DNA of 64,000 nucleotides, taken from Marisa cornuarietis. Taxonomy: Eukaryota > Mollusca > Gastropoda > Architaenioglossa > Ampullariidae. This document shows positions 44,101 through 57,473 of the stretch, piece after piece. The notes beneath the pieces were generated by a model. That model saw only the letters and a list, made by a program, of their open reading frames with translations. It made no database searches and was not told the DNA's origin. Position 1 is the stretch's first letter; each line of letters opens with the position of its first letter. The position numbers were made by a program, and so were the translations under genes. Where the stretch lies: contig SMMW01000040.1 of NCBI GenBank assembly GCA_004794655.1, positions 248,001 to 312,000 of the forward strand. Direction: 5' to 3'.

Positions 44101-47100
44101 TTCCTTAAGGTCAGCTTTATGTGAGGGTAGTGCTCATCTCCTCCTCCTCTTTGCCTTACCTTCCCCAACCCTCTGTAGGGTCAGGTGTTGTTGACAGCTG
44201 GGTCGACACATGAGTATCGAACTGCTGCACCTCTTGGTTTGGATGCCATTGCTCTAACCAATTAAGCTATCCACTTCTCCAACTCTGTTATCCACAAGAA
44301 TGTGCTATTGCAAAGTGTAAGATGCATTATTTGCTAATTACCTACTTGCGTTAAGACACTTTACCTAATCCTCACCTGAACCATATTCCAAGCTGTCAGC
44401 TATTCTGGAAGGTGCTCTTCGTTTTCTCTGAGGTCGCTGAACGGTGCGTCCACCCGTCAAGCAACCCTGCTGATTTGATGGACTTAAGTGTCCTCCTATA
44501 TTCTTGCCATGTGCTGCTCTTATTACTTTGGGAATAGAGACAGGCAGGGCATTCACTGATGGGTCTTTCTCTTCCCACAGATGTTTTGATGAAGATTCCA
44601 GAAACATCTGCACATGTTGATCAAGCCCTGTCAGTCTTTCGATGGCAGAGCCCTGTAGTTGTGGTGGCTTGTTCTGTTGGGGTGATGGGCTGGTTTGTGG
44701 CGGTGGCTTATGGGAATTTCTGCTTGATGAGGCAGCTGATGCAGAGTTCTGGGGTATTTCCTCAACCACACTGCTAGATGACATTTCCCGCATGCCTGTG
44801 TTCAGGGCTGTTGGGGACTGCAGCGACAAGTCTGGTGATGAACTAGCTTCTAGAAGGCTTATCTGCTTCGTTTTGTTTTCTGACAGCGTCATGGTAAATT
44901 TTGTGTCACTGAGCACCTGCTTGTTTTCAACATTATTGGTCTTCGTCCGAGAGGAGCTGCACAAATCACTCGCTGTTGCTGAAACTTTCTCGTTCTTATC
45001 TTTCTTAAAATATTCGCGGCTCGTGTTACCGGCTCTGCTTTCCACCGAGCTCTCCCGACTCGAGCTGGCCTTGGAACTGCTGTCTGTGTGAGACACTTGT
45101 CGGCCCCGTCCTCTGGGTGTTTCGTCTCTGATGCCCACACCTGGGTACCTGCTTGTGCTCTCCACTGAACTCTCTCTGCTGGATCCTGTTCTTGAACTGC
45201 CATCCTCATGGGTCCGTCTGGACATTCTTCGTGCAGAGTCTGGCCTCACATCGCTGTTTCTGCTATCAACAGAACTTTCCCTGCTAGATCTAGGATTGCT
45301 GAGGCTTGTGCTTGCTGGTCTGGATGTTTTTCTTCCAACAGGGATGTGAGGTTGAGAAGACCCAGAATTAAGAGTGAGCTCTATGTTACTGGAAACACTT
45401 TCAGTGCTGGGCATTCCATGTGCATAAGGTTGGGTTACCGTTTGATGGATGGTGCTCTGTGATGTTCCTCGTAAAATTCGCCTACTTTCAGATTCTTGAC
45501 TTGGCCTCACTCCTACAAAGCTGTTATTTCGAGAAGCTTTGTTCCTGGGAGTTGCCAGAGATTGTGATACCACAGCTGTCTTGTCTACGGTGCAGTTTTT
45601 TTCTTCCAGAGATCGTCTAGTTTCATATTCTTTTCTTTCTTTTGTGTTGCTTGGTGTTCCAGCTTTTTTGTTACTCCCACCAATCAGCACAGTGCTGTGC
45701 TGAGCAGTAAGATGACCTTTCACATGCTGATTTCCAGTACTATGCAGATTCACATCTTCTTTTGAATTTTGTGTCTGTACTTGGGTTTCATTTTGAGCTG
45801 TGCCCTTAGAATAAGTTGATGCTACAGAAGAGTTGCAGACTCTGGCATGAGACAATAAGCTTATTTTACGACCAAATGCTCGCTGGCAGTGTAGGCAGAT
45901 ATGCAGGTTAGAAACAGGGTGCTTTTGACGCTTCTTGGGCACAGAATGATCAACCTTCTTTGGCAAACCACCACCTGAAGACGCCTCTGTTCTCAAATCC
46001 ATCATATCAACCTCTGGACCTTGCATTGTTTTCTTTGATGGAAGCAGTTCAGGCTTGATCAAAGATGTCTGTTCCTTACTGTTTGTAACTAAAACTTTTC
46101 CCTTGGGTCTCAACTCTGACAAGCACTGTTCTGTCTGAGACTGCATAGTGATGCTCTGAGAAGTAGTACGTGTATCTGGCATGTCTAGTCCTTTGTCAGT
46201 TGATTTGTCATGTCCTTTTTCAGCTGACTGGTCACATTCTTCTTTGTCTGCTGCAGACTCTAATTGTACAGATACTGAAGGGGTTGCTCCAGTAGCCATC
46301 ACTATGACTTCTGATGTTACAGACTTACAGGTCTCGAGCCTCTCTTTTTTTTCACTTCCTTCCAGAACCTTTGCTACCATATGTGTGCTTTCCTGCTCTT
46401 TAACAGTGGTTACTAAATATGCCTTACCAGCAGGTGATGATTCATTGTAATGTCTGGTTATTTTGTTTCCAAAGGTTGGTGACCTCCGTCTAGGAACACT
46501 GTTGTATACCTTTCGATAGATGTTTTCTGACTCTTCTTTGCTGGATCTGTCGGCAGCCTGGCTAATTTTACAAACTCGTGTTGTGGTAGTATTTGGAAGA
46601 GATGTTGATTTACTCTCTACTGCGTAAACATCATCTCCAACACTGCTTTGCATTGTTGTGTCAGGGACGCTCTTCACAGCTGATACAAGCTTTTTAGCTG
46701 GAAGGCTAGGTCGAGCCCTTTGGTTAGCCTTTTCATTTCCACTGGTTATTTTCTCTTCAGAAGAAATGATAGGTAATTTCTTTGAAGCATGTTTTTTTGG
46801 TGATGTTGCTGACTTTGACGTAGTTATGTCTTGTTTGTATGCTTTCTCTCGCAAGCTTTTTCTCATTCGATCTATTTCAGAATGTGACTTTTTGTGATTG
46901 GTATTAAGATGTCTCGTCAGGCCCCAAAAGTAGTAGAAGACCCCTGGACAGTAGGGGCAAGGAAATATGGTGCGATGCCCAGAATGGCGAGTCTGGCAAT
47001 GATAAATTAGGGATCGGCGCCTTGAGAAATTCATCTGTTAGAAAATATACAAAGAGATGTGAACATCATGCCTATTACTAATATTATCAAACATATAACA

Positions 47101-48957
47101 AACACATACAGACCTCAAGCACTACCCCCCACCACCACCACAATCTTACACACAAGTACACACAGCTCTCTTACTCACAGATCAGTAGTTCAGTAGTCCA
47201 CTTACTTGACACACACGGCATCGCAAGTTGTCCAAGTCCATGGCTGACTCATATCGGGATTTTCCTTCCCATTTTCGCAAACGGCACAAAGGGTGGATAT
47301 CCACATCTTCACTACAGCTGCTGCTGGTGTAGCCATCATTGCTGCTGTCCACATCCAACTTGAGGGGTGATGTTCGAACTGCCCCAAGCTGTCCTGTCAA
47401 GCAGCGTTTTACCACAGCTTTGGCATAAAGCCCATCAGAACCTCCTTCTGACAGCATTGGTACAGAGTTTGTATCTTTGCTGGTAGAAAAACACAACTGA
47501 GAACCAGAAACAAACTGCTCTCCATTTGACTTCTCTTCTAATGATCCATACACTGACTCTGAGGCATTGCTTCTTGAAACAGGCAACATGGGCTGCCTGA
47601 AAGATGGGGGGATTTGGGTAGATGATTTTGCATCCTGGGTAAGTATAAACTGGTCATCTCTTATTCTCTCCACTTTCTTTTGTCGCAGTTCCCTGACAAC
47701 CTGTGTCACATTCTTTAATGCGGTCTTTTCCACGAAATATCTTCCTGTGGTGACATTGTCAAATGGTCCAGAACTGTGATTAGTTTCTGAGGTTTGTTTT
47801 CTAGGCTCTTCTTGTGCACTATCTGAAGGCTGTGCGCAATCAACCTTTGCTGAACTCTCTTTAGTCTGAGGAAGTATTCCTTCCACCGTCAAATCACTTG
47901 CACAGGTTGAAGAAGATTCTGAAGTAAAAGACTCCTTCCCATCAACTGCAAGTGCAGGAGTTACAGTTTCAGAACTGTCCACATGTGAAACAAACACGGC
48001 ATTAGGGTTGGAGGGAATCTGAGTCAGCTGCAATGCTGTGATTTCTTGCTGGGCTTTTTCTTTTTCAACCTTAGCAATTGCTGTGTTATAAAGGATTAAA
48101 GCTGGTGATTTTCCAGAAACAGTGGTGTCTGACCTTTGCTCTACAGGACTTGAAATATCACCTTCATTGACTGTTCCTTCTGAGCTTTTGTTGATGACTT
48201 GACAGCTGGAAGAAAGGGAGGAGCTCAAGTCTTTCTCTGGCACATCTGATAGTTGTGAAGACCTCTCTCTGGGAGTTTTTCCACAGTTCTTGCGATGAGC
48301 TCTTGTAGCTGCTGTCACTGACTTGGTCTGATCCGCACTTGGTTTTCCTGTTTTCTTTATTTCTTTGCTGCTCTTCCCTTTGTTTCCTGTTTGCCTGTCT
48401 ACTTTAGATGTGTGTGGCTCTCCTGGTTCACTTGGTTCAACAATAACTACTTCCTCCACTGTGCTACTGCTAGGAAGAGGCACAATAGAGTGTGAACTGT
48501 GGGAGGCATAGGCCTGGCAGCAGTAGACTCGCTTGTGGGCAATAAAATTTGGCAGGCCACGAAAAAGGGCACGGCACACACGACACTCAAGAATGATATC
48601 ACACTCATCCTGAAGCAAAAGTCTCACCTGGAGAAAGAAACGAACATTCCTTAAGTTGATTGTGAGAAAAACATATCTAAGGTGGCTTTAATTTGCAAAA
48701 GATTACTACCTACATGGCTTACTATTCTATAAATTACACACACACACAAAGTATGAGATAACACTATAAGGAAATACGGTAAATATTTTGGGAAAGTAAT
48801 GTTGTACCTCAGGACTGCCAAAGTGTATCCCATTGACAATCTGGTCAACCATCTTGCCACCAGTCTGAATGGCTGTGCGGATGATAGAGAAATCTATATC
48901 ACCCACATCATCATTTTTGGTGGACATCTTTGATTTGTTTTTGTCCCGGCTGGCCAT
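41199..48957 (-). CDS. ZNF800: ZNF800-like multi-zinc-finger protein, enlarged
   Basis: Seven coding exons: 48808-48957, 47206-48627, 44376-47034, 43572-43852, 42862-43010, 42346-42608 and 41199-41884. They total 5610 bp or about 1869 residues, against about 660 in human ZNF800. All phases agree. The N-terminus matches ZNF800 best: a GxKxxDQIVNGI segment, then a C2HC-like finger at Cys65, Cys68, His81 and Cys86 with FRGLPN between. A C2H2 finger spans the exon 2/3 junction (about 521-543), another follows (PCPYC), and a C2HC-type finger lies near 902. Two adjacent C2H2 fingers lie at 1516-1536 and 1544-1565, the second split between exons 5 and 6. Long Ser/Thr/Glu/Lys-rich disordered regions fill the rest, including three SSRESSVES-type repeats at about 1100-1195. 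Expected role is a nuclear DNA-binding repressor, as known for vertebrate ZNF800. An upstream untranslated exon is likely, because an acceptor (TTCAG) lies just before the start. Confidence 0.85.
44030..44285 (-). mobile_element. tRNA-derived SINE
   Basis: On the minus strand an A-box-like TAGCTTAATTGGTTAGAGCA is followed by a B-box-like AGTTCGATACTC, then a body ending near GGTGATTCCCTAATCAC (plus-strand sense). It lies in the intron between exons 3 and 4 of the ZNF800-like gene. Confidence 0.7.
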
Positions 48958-49334
48958 ATTGGTTCCTGAACAACAATAGTAATCAAAACATGAGAAATGA
49001 GGCAAACAAAATGTAAGTTAACACTTGTGCATAGAGCACATGTGCTAAAGCAATATCAGTAACTTACAGAGGTCAGTCTGATAGCATTGAGTGATTATGG
49101 AAATAAAGCATTTCTTCAAATCTAGGAAACCAATCCTTTATTGATCCATGTATGTGTCTGGAAATAAAAGAATCTGATGCAGAGAAACTTCTGAATCTCA
49201 TATGATTATATGAGGGATGTTCCACTTCAGCCATGTGCAGATCATGCCGACTCGACAGAGGGATTTTTCAGGGTGTTTCCATGGTTTTTTTTATATAATT
49301 TTTCCCTTCCTAGTATTCCCAGGATAGAGGAGAT

Positions 49335-49925
49335 ACAAGTCAATGCATGCTCCACCGAGTGATCTACCAGCGCGTGACTTTCAAGTGATCATGTTGCATT
49401 ACTTCTGGCATGGCTTTTAGGCTGTTGACAGTTTGCAGGAGCTAAAAGAAACTTTGCTGATGATGCTCAATCTAAAACAACTGTCACAGACTGGTTTTGA
49501 CGATTTGGCAGTAGTCATTTTAGCTGTTATGATGAACATCATGAACCAAGGCTTAGGAATTGAGGAGACCCAGACAGTGTTGATAAAGTTTGTAAATTCC
49601 TGGAAAGTGATTGCCATTTGACCATCAGGGAGATGGAGATGAAGCTAAGAATTCCTTCTATAGATCTTAACAGGATCATCCATTACAATTTGGGCTTCAG
49701 CAATAAGTCAGCTCGCTGGGTGCCAAGGTTGCTGATTGACAAGCAAAAGAAACACCGGGTGGACTGGTGCCAGGAATTCTTGTAAAAATTTAATCACAGG
49801 CGTTCTTCTGACTTTAAGTGCATCACCACAGGTGATAAATGTGGGTTCTACAATCTGGACCATAAAACCAAGGCCCGGTTGATGATTTGGCCATTGCTGG
49901 AGTGAGAGAAGAGCTGACATTAATG
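49335..49925 (+). pseudogene. Decayed mariner transposase
   Basis: Frameshifted fragments read on the plus strand correspond to a mariner transposase. They include a GDPDSVDKV / KFLESDCHLTIREMEMK helix-turn-helix region (about 49565-49640), ARWVPRLLIDKQKK (about 49712-49755), and TTGDKCGFYN, where TGDE is expected (about 49825-49860). Stops and frame changes are frequent and the C-terminal catalytic part is missing. The copy is dead. It lies upstream of the ZNF800-like coding region. Confidence 0.75.
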
Positions 49926-51203
49926 CCAAAATTGGCATCTTTAGAGTGTTTTTTTTTTAAATTGATCCAAAGGGCTGAAAAATGTGTTGCAATTGGTGGC
50001 AACTATGTTGAAAAAGATTAAAAAGAGTTGAAGAATAAGAGAAAATGTTAAAAATTCTTCAGGTTCATTTTCTTGCCAAGTCTGGAACATCCTTTGTATA
50101 CTCAGTATTAAAACCTGATGTGGCTGTTCAAAGTTTTGTGTACTTGACATGGCATGCAATTCTATACATTAAATTTTAAGTTTAAGAATTGTTTAACAGT
50201 TCTTTATCTTCACTTTTGTTTTAGTTTTTAAAATGCATTAACATAAGTCTATATGACTTCAGTAAAGAACTTCCTCATTTAACGAAATCTAAAGTTCACT
50301 ACATGATGGAGTGTTCAGTAGTACAAAGTAAGCTAATAAATTTTTAATATCTGGTTGGTTACTGAGCTACTGTGTGAAAAAACAAGTGAAGAAATAACAG
50401 CAAAAAACATATTGTAAGGTAGTCTACATGGTGGGCATCAGTCTGTTTTAGAGCACCAGTCAACATTTCTTCATTGGGAAGTAACCATACTCACAATATG
50501 CCACACAGAACTTGTACTAACTACTCACCATGTAAATATCTGATTATTCACAGGCCAGTATACTTTTTGTGTCATCCAAAACTTTTTTTTGAGGTACATT
50601 AGCTTACATTTCTTGTTTAAGATTAAATTAATTTTGTTTTGATTCACCATCTGAATCGTGCTTTCAAAATTTATCATATCCTGGTATCAGAATCCAACCA
50701 TAAAGTGTAAAATGCAGTACTAGTCATTTTCTGCTTGCGCAGATTGGAAAATTAATCTTCTGTCTAAAGATTTGATGGATCTATGCACCAGATCTGAAAA
50801 GAAAAATTCTTGAGTCACACGTGCTTTTCGTAATTTGCGTACTGCACACCGACTAATAGAATCATACAGTTGTTTATAGTCTGGTTACTTTAGTCTCATG
50901 TAAAATCTCTACAGGGTTTTCCTTTAACAGGCATCACAAAGAAACTCCTTTCCACAGCCCGCGCTACACCTTGCTTATGAAAATGGGTGAGCTTGCACAA
51001 TCTAACCGACCTTTCAACGACTATTTTATAGTGCTTGAAACTAGTTTCAGCTCTATCCGGCACAAATGAGTGAAAAAGGTGTATAAAGTTTTGACTTCTA
51101 TGCTTACCGATTCATGAAGTATGATTTCTTATGCTCTTTCAGATAAATTTTGTCAACGATGAGCTCATGAGCCAGAAGGGCTAACTGTGAAACCCGTCCC
51201 GAC

Positions 51204-51215
51204 GCATTGTGGGTA
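51204..51215 (-). promoter_or_regulatory. ZNF143/Staf-like promoter element
   Basis: The minus strand reads TACCCACAATGC, close to the Staf/ZNF143 element found in many bidirectional vertebrate promoters. It lies between two divergent genes in locally GC-richer sequence, and so is a candidate promoter for ZNF800, KLHDC9 or both. Its function in this organism is inference. Confidence 0.35.
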
Positions 51216-51477
51216 GCCTAGACGGGATTTTTTTTCCTCCCCCTTCCCTGACTACATCCGGGGAAGCTGGGTGAAAATGACTGCCTGTATGGAAACGAAG
51301 ACAGCTTCGTAAGCAACGGCGACCATATTTTTTCTTCAGCTCTTTTATAGATCGCACACAGAGAGCATATATACTGTCCTTGTTTATGTTTTTACGACAG
51401 TTTATTGTTGAAAGACAACAGCAGCTTACATCTTGTTGTATCCACCTGCTCCAAAGTCGATCATTGCAGTAGCGTTC

Positions 51478-51575
51478 TTTATAATAATAATTATATAAAT
51501 GCAAAAATTTGTAAAGCGCATATACTCACAGGACGTCTTAAGGAGCATGCTGTTAGCGTTTAAAAAAACGAAACA
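51478..51575 (-). mobile_element. LINE 3' end fragment
   Basis: In reverse orientation the sequence reads AACGCTAACAGCATGCTCC, then GTGAGTATATGCGCTTTA and an ATT-rich tail. This matches the 3' end of the LINE family at 30360-31379. Confidence 0.65.
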
Positions 51576-51621
51576 TGAGCAGCATATGAGGGACGGAAAA
51601 CAACAACAAAACAAAACAATA

Positions 51622-52239
51622 TCAACTGCGAAAGAAGAAACAAATAGTACTACGGCCCGGATGACGAGTAAAAATACAAAAAACACAAAGGGTCGAACCC
51701 AATAGCAATATATAAGTAGGCCTACTTAAGATATAACAGGCAGACGTACACTTCTGAAAGTGTCTGAAATCCTTCGTGATGACAGTCATGTCCTGTCGGG
51801 CGAACTTTTTTCCACTTCCATCGGGCCGCCGATTCTGTGTACCTGCATGCAGACCATTTAAGAGACTCGAGACTGTTCTTTGTTGCTTTGGCCGTGTAAC
51901 TTCTGAATGTTGTGTGCAAATGAATGGAGCTGTCTGAGCCATGAATGTACGAGTCTGTTTGACGGTTATGAATATGTTGTGGTATTTTTGTGTTTTCTTA
52001 TCGAGGTCCCCCGATTTGCTCTCTAGGATTAATAAAGTGTTATCTTTATCAAGAAATATTTTGATAGTTGCTGCAGCAGCTTTCAGTCTAAATAATACTG
52101 TTTTTCCTGTTCCTTGTGATAAACATATCTTGTGGCTTGTCACAGTGAGTTTTCTTATCTTTAGTAGTCTGGACGTGTGTGTGTGTGTGTGTGTGCATAT
52201 AGTGATCACTGACATAATGTAGCCTTTTATGTAGGTCAT
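51622..52239 (-). other. Unassigned 205-codon open frame
   Basis: This is one of the longer open frames outside recognised genes. It is rich in Thr, Lys and Ser and has a stretch of Thr-His from the TG microsatellite near its start. I recognise no domain, signal peptide or splice pattern. A GTGAGT donor on the opposite strand (after about 52142) overlaps it. It is probably chance, or an unknown exon. Confidence 0.2.
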
Positions 52240-53077
52240 GGAAAGAGTAAAATAGCTTAGACCTGTCTTTTGTTGTTTGTGTGGTGTAGTTACAAAATTC
52301 TCTTAAACTAAAAGAAAATCAAATTTTCAAACTGCAGATAGTAAGTACTCCATAAAAACTTATAAAAAGACAAATAAATAAATAAGAATCTTGTGGAAAA
52401 CATGTGAAAATAATTAAGTGCCATCATTTTCAGTAGTAATGGTTTTTTTCTTGGATTTACAGAAGAACTTGAGATTTGAGAGGAAAGCAGGTGCACATTT
52501 TTTTTAATGGTGGCATGACTGTTTATAAGCATCGGTAGCTCACCTAAAATGCAACAAAATAAGGTAAAGCCTCTTTTTAAAACATTCTTAAGTATGAACA
52601 TATTTTTATGAAACTTTATTTTATTTCCTGTGAAATTTTTAAAAACTAATGTTTGTATAGACAAATACAATATTATAGATCAGTGTCCATTAGACATCAG
52701 GATTATTAATAAAACAAATTGTAGAATGGATACAGAACTGTAGTTTATTTGCTATCACTGACAACTGATAGATAAGAGACCTCTTCTTTGTGCTATCAAT
52801 CATGTACTATTACTTCATAGGTCTTATTGTGTGTGTGTGTGTGTGTGAGTGCACGCGCGCGTCCGTATTTATGTTCCTTTGTAAGTTCATCAAAATACAG
52901 CTGTCACATGCAAGATCATCTCCAGGCGGGGTGATTCTTTTTCCAAACATCTTAAACAAGCAGAATTATTTAGAGCATTTAATTCACAACTACAAAATAT
53001 ATATTTAAATTTTATATAATTATTGTTTGCCTTTGCTTCACATTCTCATGTGCGTTATTATTATGTGTGAAGCACAG

Positions 53078-55252
53078 ACTCAGTTCTTCAAGGAAAAAGT
53101 TCAGGAAGGCAAACCTGTTACTGTTGAATGGGAGGTACTGGCTCCAGCTGGACCATGTGTGGCATTTCATGCTGCCTGCATCATCAGGGGGTCACTGCTT
53201 ATCCATGGTGGAGTGACAGAAAAAGACTCCAAGCTACCAAGCAGCAGGCTGTACAAACTTGACTTAAAGACATGCCAATGGACCGAGGTCTGTTTCATTG
53301 TTTTATTTCATTGACCAGATTACAAAAATTTTGTTTTGCTTGTAGTAGTTCCTCTAGAAATTTTGTTTGTTTTTAATTTTATTACAATTCAGTTACAAGC
53401 AGAATGTCTGAAGTTTCTAAAGATAAATATTTTATGATTCTGTACCTTTTTTTAAAGACTTTTACCAGTTTACTTTGTTGTTGTTGTTGTTTTTATATTG
53501 GCAAGAGTTAAACCTGAGTTAAAATACATGGATACTCCTAAAAGAGCATGATTTTAAAAAGCTGGCAGAATAAATGTCATTAGTTTGTTATAATGGAGGC
53601 TTATCCATAAACAAGATAACACTCTGCAAAAGCCTATATGCACCATTGCTTGCAAGAATCCATAAATTTAAATGAATGACAGTGTATGATCTCGGGACAA
53701 ATTCATAGATGGCACTATGTAGCAGCAAATTTCTTTTGGTTAGATTCAAGCTCCAGGTAGCCCAACATTAAGCCACCATACAGCTGTTCCACTGGAAGAG
53801 AGATATATGATTCTGATTGGTGGCTGGAATGGGCGAGTGCGCACACCAGATGTCCATGTCTATGATGTTCAAGAAAACCAGTGGGTGCATGTGACAACAG
53901 CAGGATTTCCAGAGGGCGCAGGCCTAAGTTCACATACTGCTTCTTGCCTCAGTTCAGGAGATGTGGGTATTGCTATTGACATGACCAAACATCTGAAGTA
54001 GGTTTAATCACTAATTGAAATTTAAGTTTCATACACCCAAGATTATTTTGATTTTGAAGTAATTATCAGTTAAAACCTGAGGATTTATATTGCTGTCATA
54101 AATAAAAACAAGAGCCAGCATTAGACCCATCTTATACTTGTGCTTATTATTCTTGTGACAGATATTAGTGATTGGTCGTGAAGGGAGCTTGCGAACCCAA
54201 CGTCGCCATGGTAATGTATATCTCCTTTCTGGCAAAATATCATCAAGAAAGTTTTGCTACACTGAATACAGCTCAGCAGTTTCATCTCGCTCAGGGCATT
54301 CTGCATCATTTGTTGGATCCAAGCTGTGTATTATTGGTGGACGCAGTGACAATTTATTGGAGGTCACTGGTTTTTTTCCCATGGTTAACATCAAAGTTTA
54401 TTGTTTTATAAAGGTTTAAAGGATGGGGAAGCTCCAAAATATTGTATGCTAATAGACACAAGCTTATTGAATTGTTCATTATCATAGCTTTTGACTGAAA
54501 TGTAAAAGTTCAACTAAATAATTGTCATCAGTTCATTTCGTCTGTTGCTGGTAAATATATACACTGTATGTATACATATAGAGAGAGGGAGTGGGTAGGC
54601 TTTTGCTGACAACAATAAAAAAGCATGGGTGTAGATTTATTGCTCTATGAATGCTCTCAATGAGGATTGGGTAAGTGATTAATCATGGTCTTTTACATCT
54701 ACCATGTAGTGTACCTTATAATGTGGCTAGGTCTACTTTTTGTCCTTAATATGACATTTCTGCATTCAAGTCTCAGTGCAGGACAACTATTCTGAAATAG
54801 CAGTTTTTCACAGCAAGAAAAACTGCATGTTTAGCAAGATTGTAAAATGTGTCCTCTGTTTCAATGTGCTACAGGTGATGCAAGGCTTCAAAAGTCCTCC
54901 AGAATCCACTTGTAAGGTTATGTCTGCTTTAGTAGAAGCAGTTAAATCCAAACGCTTGCAGAGTTTAGCCAAAATGCCATGTGGACGTAAAAATCACAGT
55001 GCGGTGTCAGGATCAGGTGTGCTGTTTATCTACGGAGGTGAAACATTTGATGGAAGAATCCGGGAGCCAGTGGGGCAGATGATACTATTAGCATTTACTC
55101 CTCTTACCCAGTTTTATGATCTGGGCATGTCCAGGTTGGGCCGTGCTGGACATGTCTGCTGTCACACAGAAGACACCCTTGTCATGCATGGAGGTCTGAG
55201 TGGAAAGTCCAGTGTCCATGGGGATGCTTACCAACTTCTTGTGCACACATGA
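53078..55252 (+). CDS. KLHDC9: Kelch domain-containing protein 9 homologue (first exon not found)
   Basis: Four exons: 53078-53287, 53744-53962, 54162-54362 and 54875-55252 (stop included), all phase 0, giving 335 codons. Human KLHDC9 has about 350 residues. Kelch-type blades are visible as repeated hydrophobic-Gly-Gly units: IHGG in exon 1, IGGWNG in exon 2, IGREGS and IIGGR in exon 3, and YGGETFDG and MHGG in exon 4. Strong family matches include GLSSHTA, REGSLRTQRRHGNVY and SRSGHSA. Kelch proteins form beta-propellers that bind partner proteins; KLHDC9 itself is little studied. The exon at 53078 needs an upstream phase-0 coding exon; an in-frame ATG at about 53048 exists only before the acceptor, so the true start is unresolved. 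The donor after 54362 (GTCACT) is weak. Confidence 0.85.
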
Positions 55253-57473
55253 TTCTCAAAGCTTGGATGAGACTTTATGCTGTCATTTTCTGTGGTTACA
55301 AAAAGGAGAATTTTTCTGAAGGATATGCAAGAAACTTAATAAAAAAACAATAATCTGCGACTGATGTTTGGAATGAAATGGTCTAGTTACACTTTGAGTG
55401 TTTTATTGCCAATTTATGTATTAATAATTATAAGAAGCAGCATGTAGGATGTTTATACCTTCCCTCTTAATGATGAGATCATCATTATGAAAGAAAAGAT
55501 TTGTAGGGGTAGTGGCTTGGGTGGGGGTGGAGGGGTTAAGTATGAAGATGTAGATAGGACTAACAGAAATTTATCACACCTAAACACCATAACCTGACCA
55601 TCCGAACCACCAACCCACATTATGAAATATGAACATTTCATATTAAAATATGGGCTTTAAAAATAAGTAAAAACTAGTGGGATATTTCCAAACCACGTGA
55701 AATATGTGAACTGTCATGCAAAGTTAAAGCTAAAATGATACGGAAAAAGCATAAAAATGCACGCTTCAACAACTATTGTTAGCAGCATGGCTTACTTGTA
55801 AGATCTCGCACTAAGCATCATCTAAAATCCTGCTCTGAACTTTATTACTCAAAAATTATCTGCAACACAACTCATATGCATAGTCTTCTTAATTTTAGTG
55901 CTTTTCAAAGAATTAGCATCTTGCATATAATTTAATTAACTTGTTAGCGCTTAAACCCAAACAGTGCCGTCGTCAGACGGTCATTCAGTCACAGACATCG
56001 AGGTGTACGACACCGCTGCCTCGTGTACAAACCAATATATATATAAAAAATAACGTATTGAGCAGCACTGATCCATATCATATATAGCCTACGTATAGTA
56101 AGCGGTTCTCCAAATACCCAAATAGTTGCGATCTTAGCGATGTGTCCACTAATGCCATGCATGTAGTCTGCAACCCTTGGTCGATTAGTCTAGTGAAATT
56201 TGGAAAAGAGGGAAGAATTTATTAATCATTAACAAAATAAAACAACTATTTTGTACTTCAGTAGACTGAGCGGCTTTTTGGATAATAACAGGAAGGTAAT
56301 TAAAAAAAAGGTAACTCCGAAATGGAAAATGGATTTTGCTTTGACATAAAGAAACATTTTCTTCTTCATATGTTCCTCTAGCGAAATGTCTCAACAGATA
56401 GTTTAGTAAAAGTAATATTTTATCGCTGCACTTCAGTTTTGCTTTTGTTTACATTTTTTGTTTCGATAATCTACTGCTGAACATTTTGTTGTCATATTTA
56501 TCAAGCTACACAAGTCTGATCCATAGAAATGTACCGAAAGGTTAGAACGCAGATTAGTGAACCAATCAAATGAAAGGTTGTAAAGGCATTCTAGTTGTCT
56601 GGAACGTCGCCATACTCACCGGGTAAGAGGCATGCTTTTAGACGTAAACGACGTACAGTTACATATATATGCAAACAGGTTAATGAAAAATAAATTGTAG
56701 GGTTCTTGTTTGTTTAGGTTTGTTAGTTAAATTCGCTGGGACGATACAATTTACGTAAAGACTGTTCTCGCTGTGTTGCAAGCTTCCACGATTCCGTAAC
56801 TTGACTTCGGAAGACGTGGCAGTGGTCTGTATAGAGTACAGATTATTCATTAGTTGTTTTGTAGGATAGTACATTAACGCTGTTTTAGTGACGGTTGCCG
56901 AGGTTATTTAAAACTTATCCTTTAAGTAGAATGTTAATATATTTAATAATCTACCAGGTTGAAGAATTGTGTACTTTTAATTTATATTTCTTAATCCAAC
57001 TCCTAGTCCAACCACATACTTGACACACCCCGTTGTTGGACCAGCTGCTATTATTATATCAGAGATGCAATATTTTGCATTTTGGCATTATAACCTAAGA
57101 AAATGAATTTTGATAGGGCATGTATGTCAGTGTTTCTTTAGCGGTGTATGTGTGTGTATATATATAAATAACACGACTCATTAGAATTTGAGCCATTTTA
57201 AAATTTCTACATGTGTAAGTGTCAAACAAAGTATTTCTGAGAGTGTGGCAAGGTATTATCTAACTGAAATACATAGTTTTCTCCTACTTGTTGTAGCCAA
57301 GTGATCTGCTGTAAATAAATCATGCTGCAATGGAAAAGCATCAAAAGAGACATAAGATTAAAGAAATTTCTATTATTGCTTTTTACATTGTTACCATGGT
57401 TTTCTGCAGTTTTGCTTTTGTTTTGATTTTTTCAGGTTTTTCAGGAATAGTAGAAAGAGATTTATTTTGAGGG
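55253..57473. other. Spacer between KLHDC9 and STT3A
   Basis: This AT-rich stretch holds the KLHDC9 3' end (AATAAA-like signals near 55338) and the STT3A promoter or 5' leader. From about 55960 to 56900 CpG frequency is higher, with a GTAAGAGG donor-like site near 56621, consistent with an untranslated first exon of STT3A. No other gene is seen. Confidence 0.6.

Larger units (their letters stand above)
48958..53077. other. Divergent spacer between ZNF800-like gene and KLHDC9
   Basis: The stretch holds upstream regions of both genes, probably including untranslated or short first exons I could not fix. It contains a mariner relic (49335-49925), a ZNF143-like element at 51204-51215, a LINE tail (about 51478-51575), an unassigned 205-codon minus-strand frame (51622-52239), and TG microsatellites at about 52172-52195 and 52828-52848. 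Confidence 0.6.

Noticed and set aside
44642..45091. 149-codon plus-strand frame opposite the ZNF800-like gene
   Set aside because: Antisense shadow of the Ser-rich coding exon; no domain or start context.
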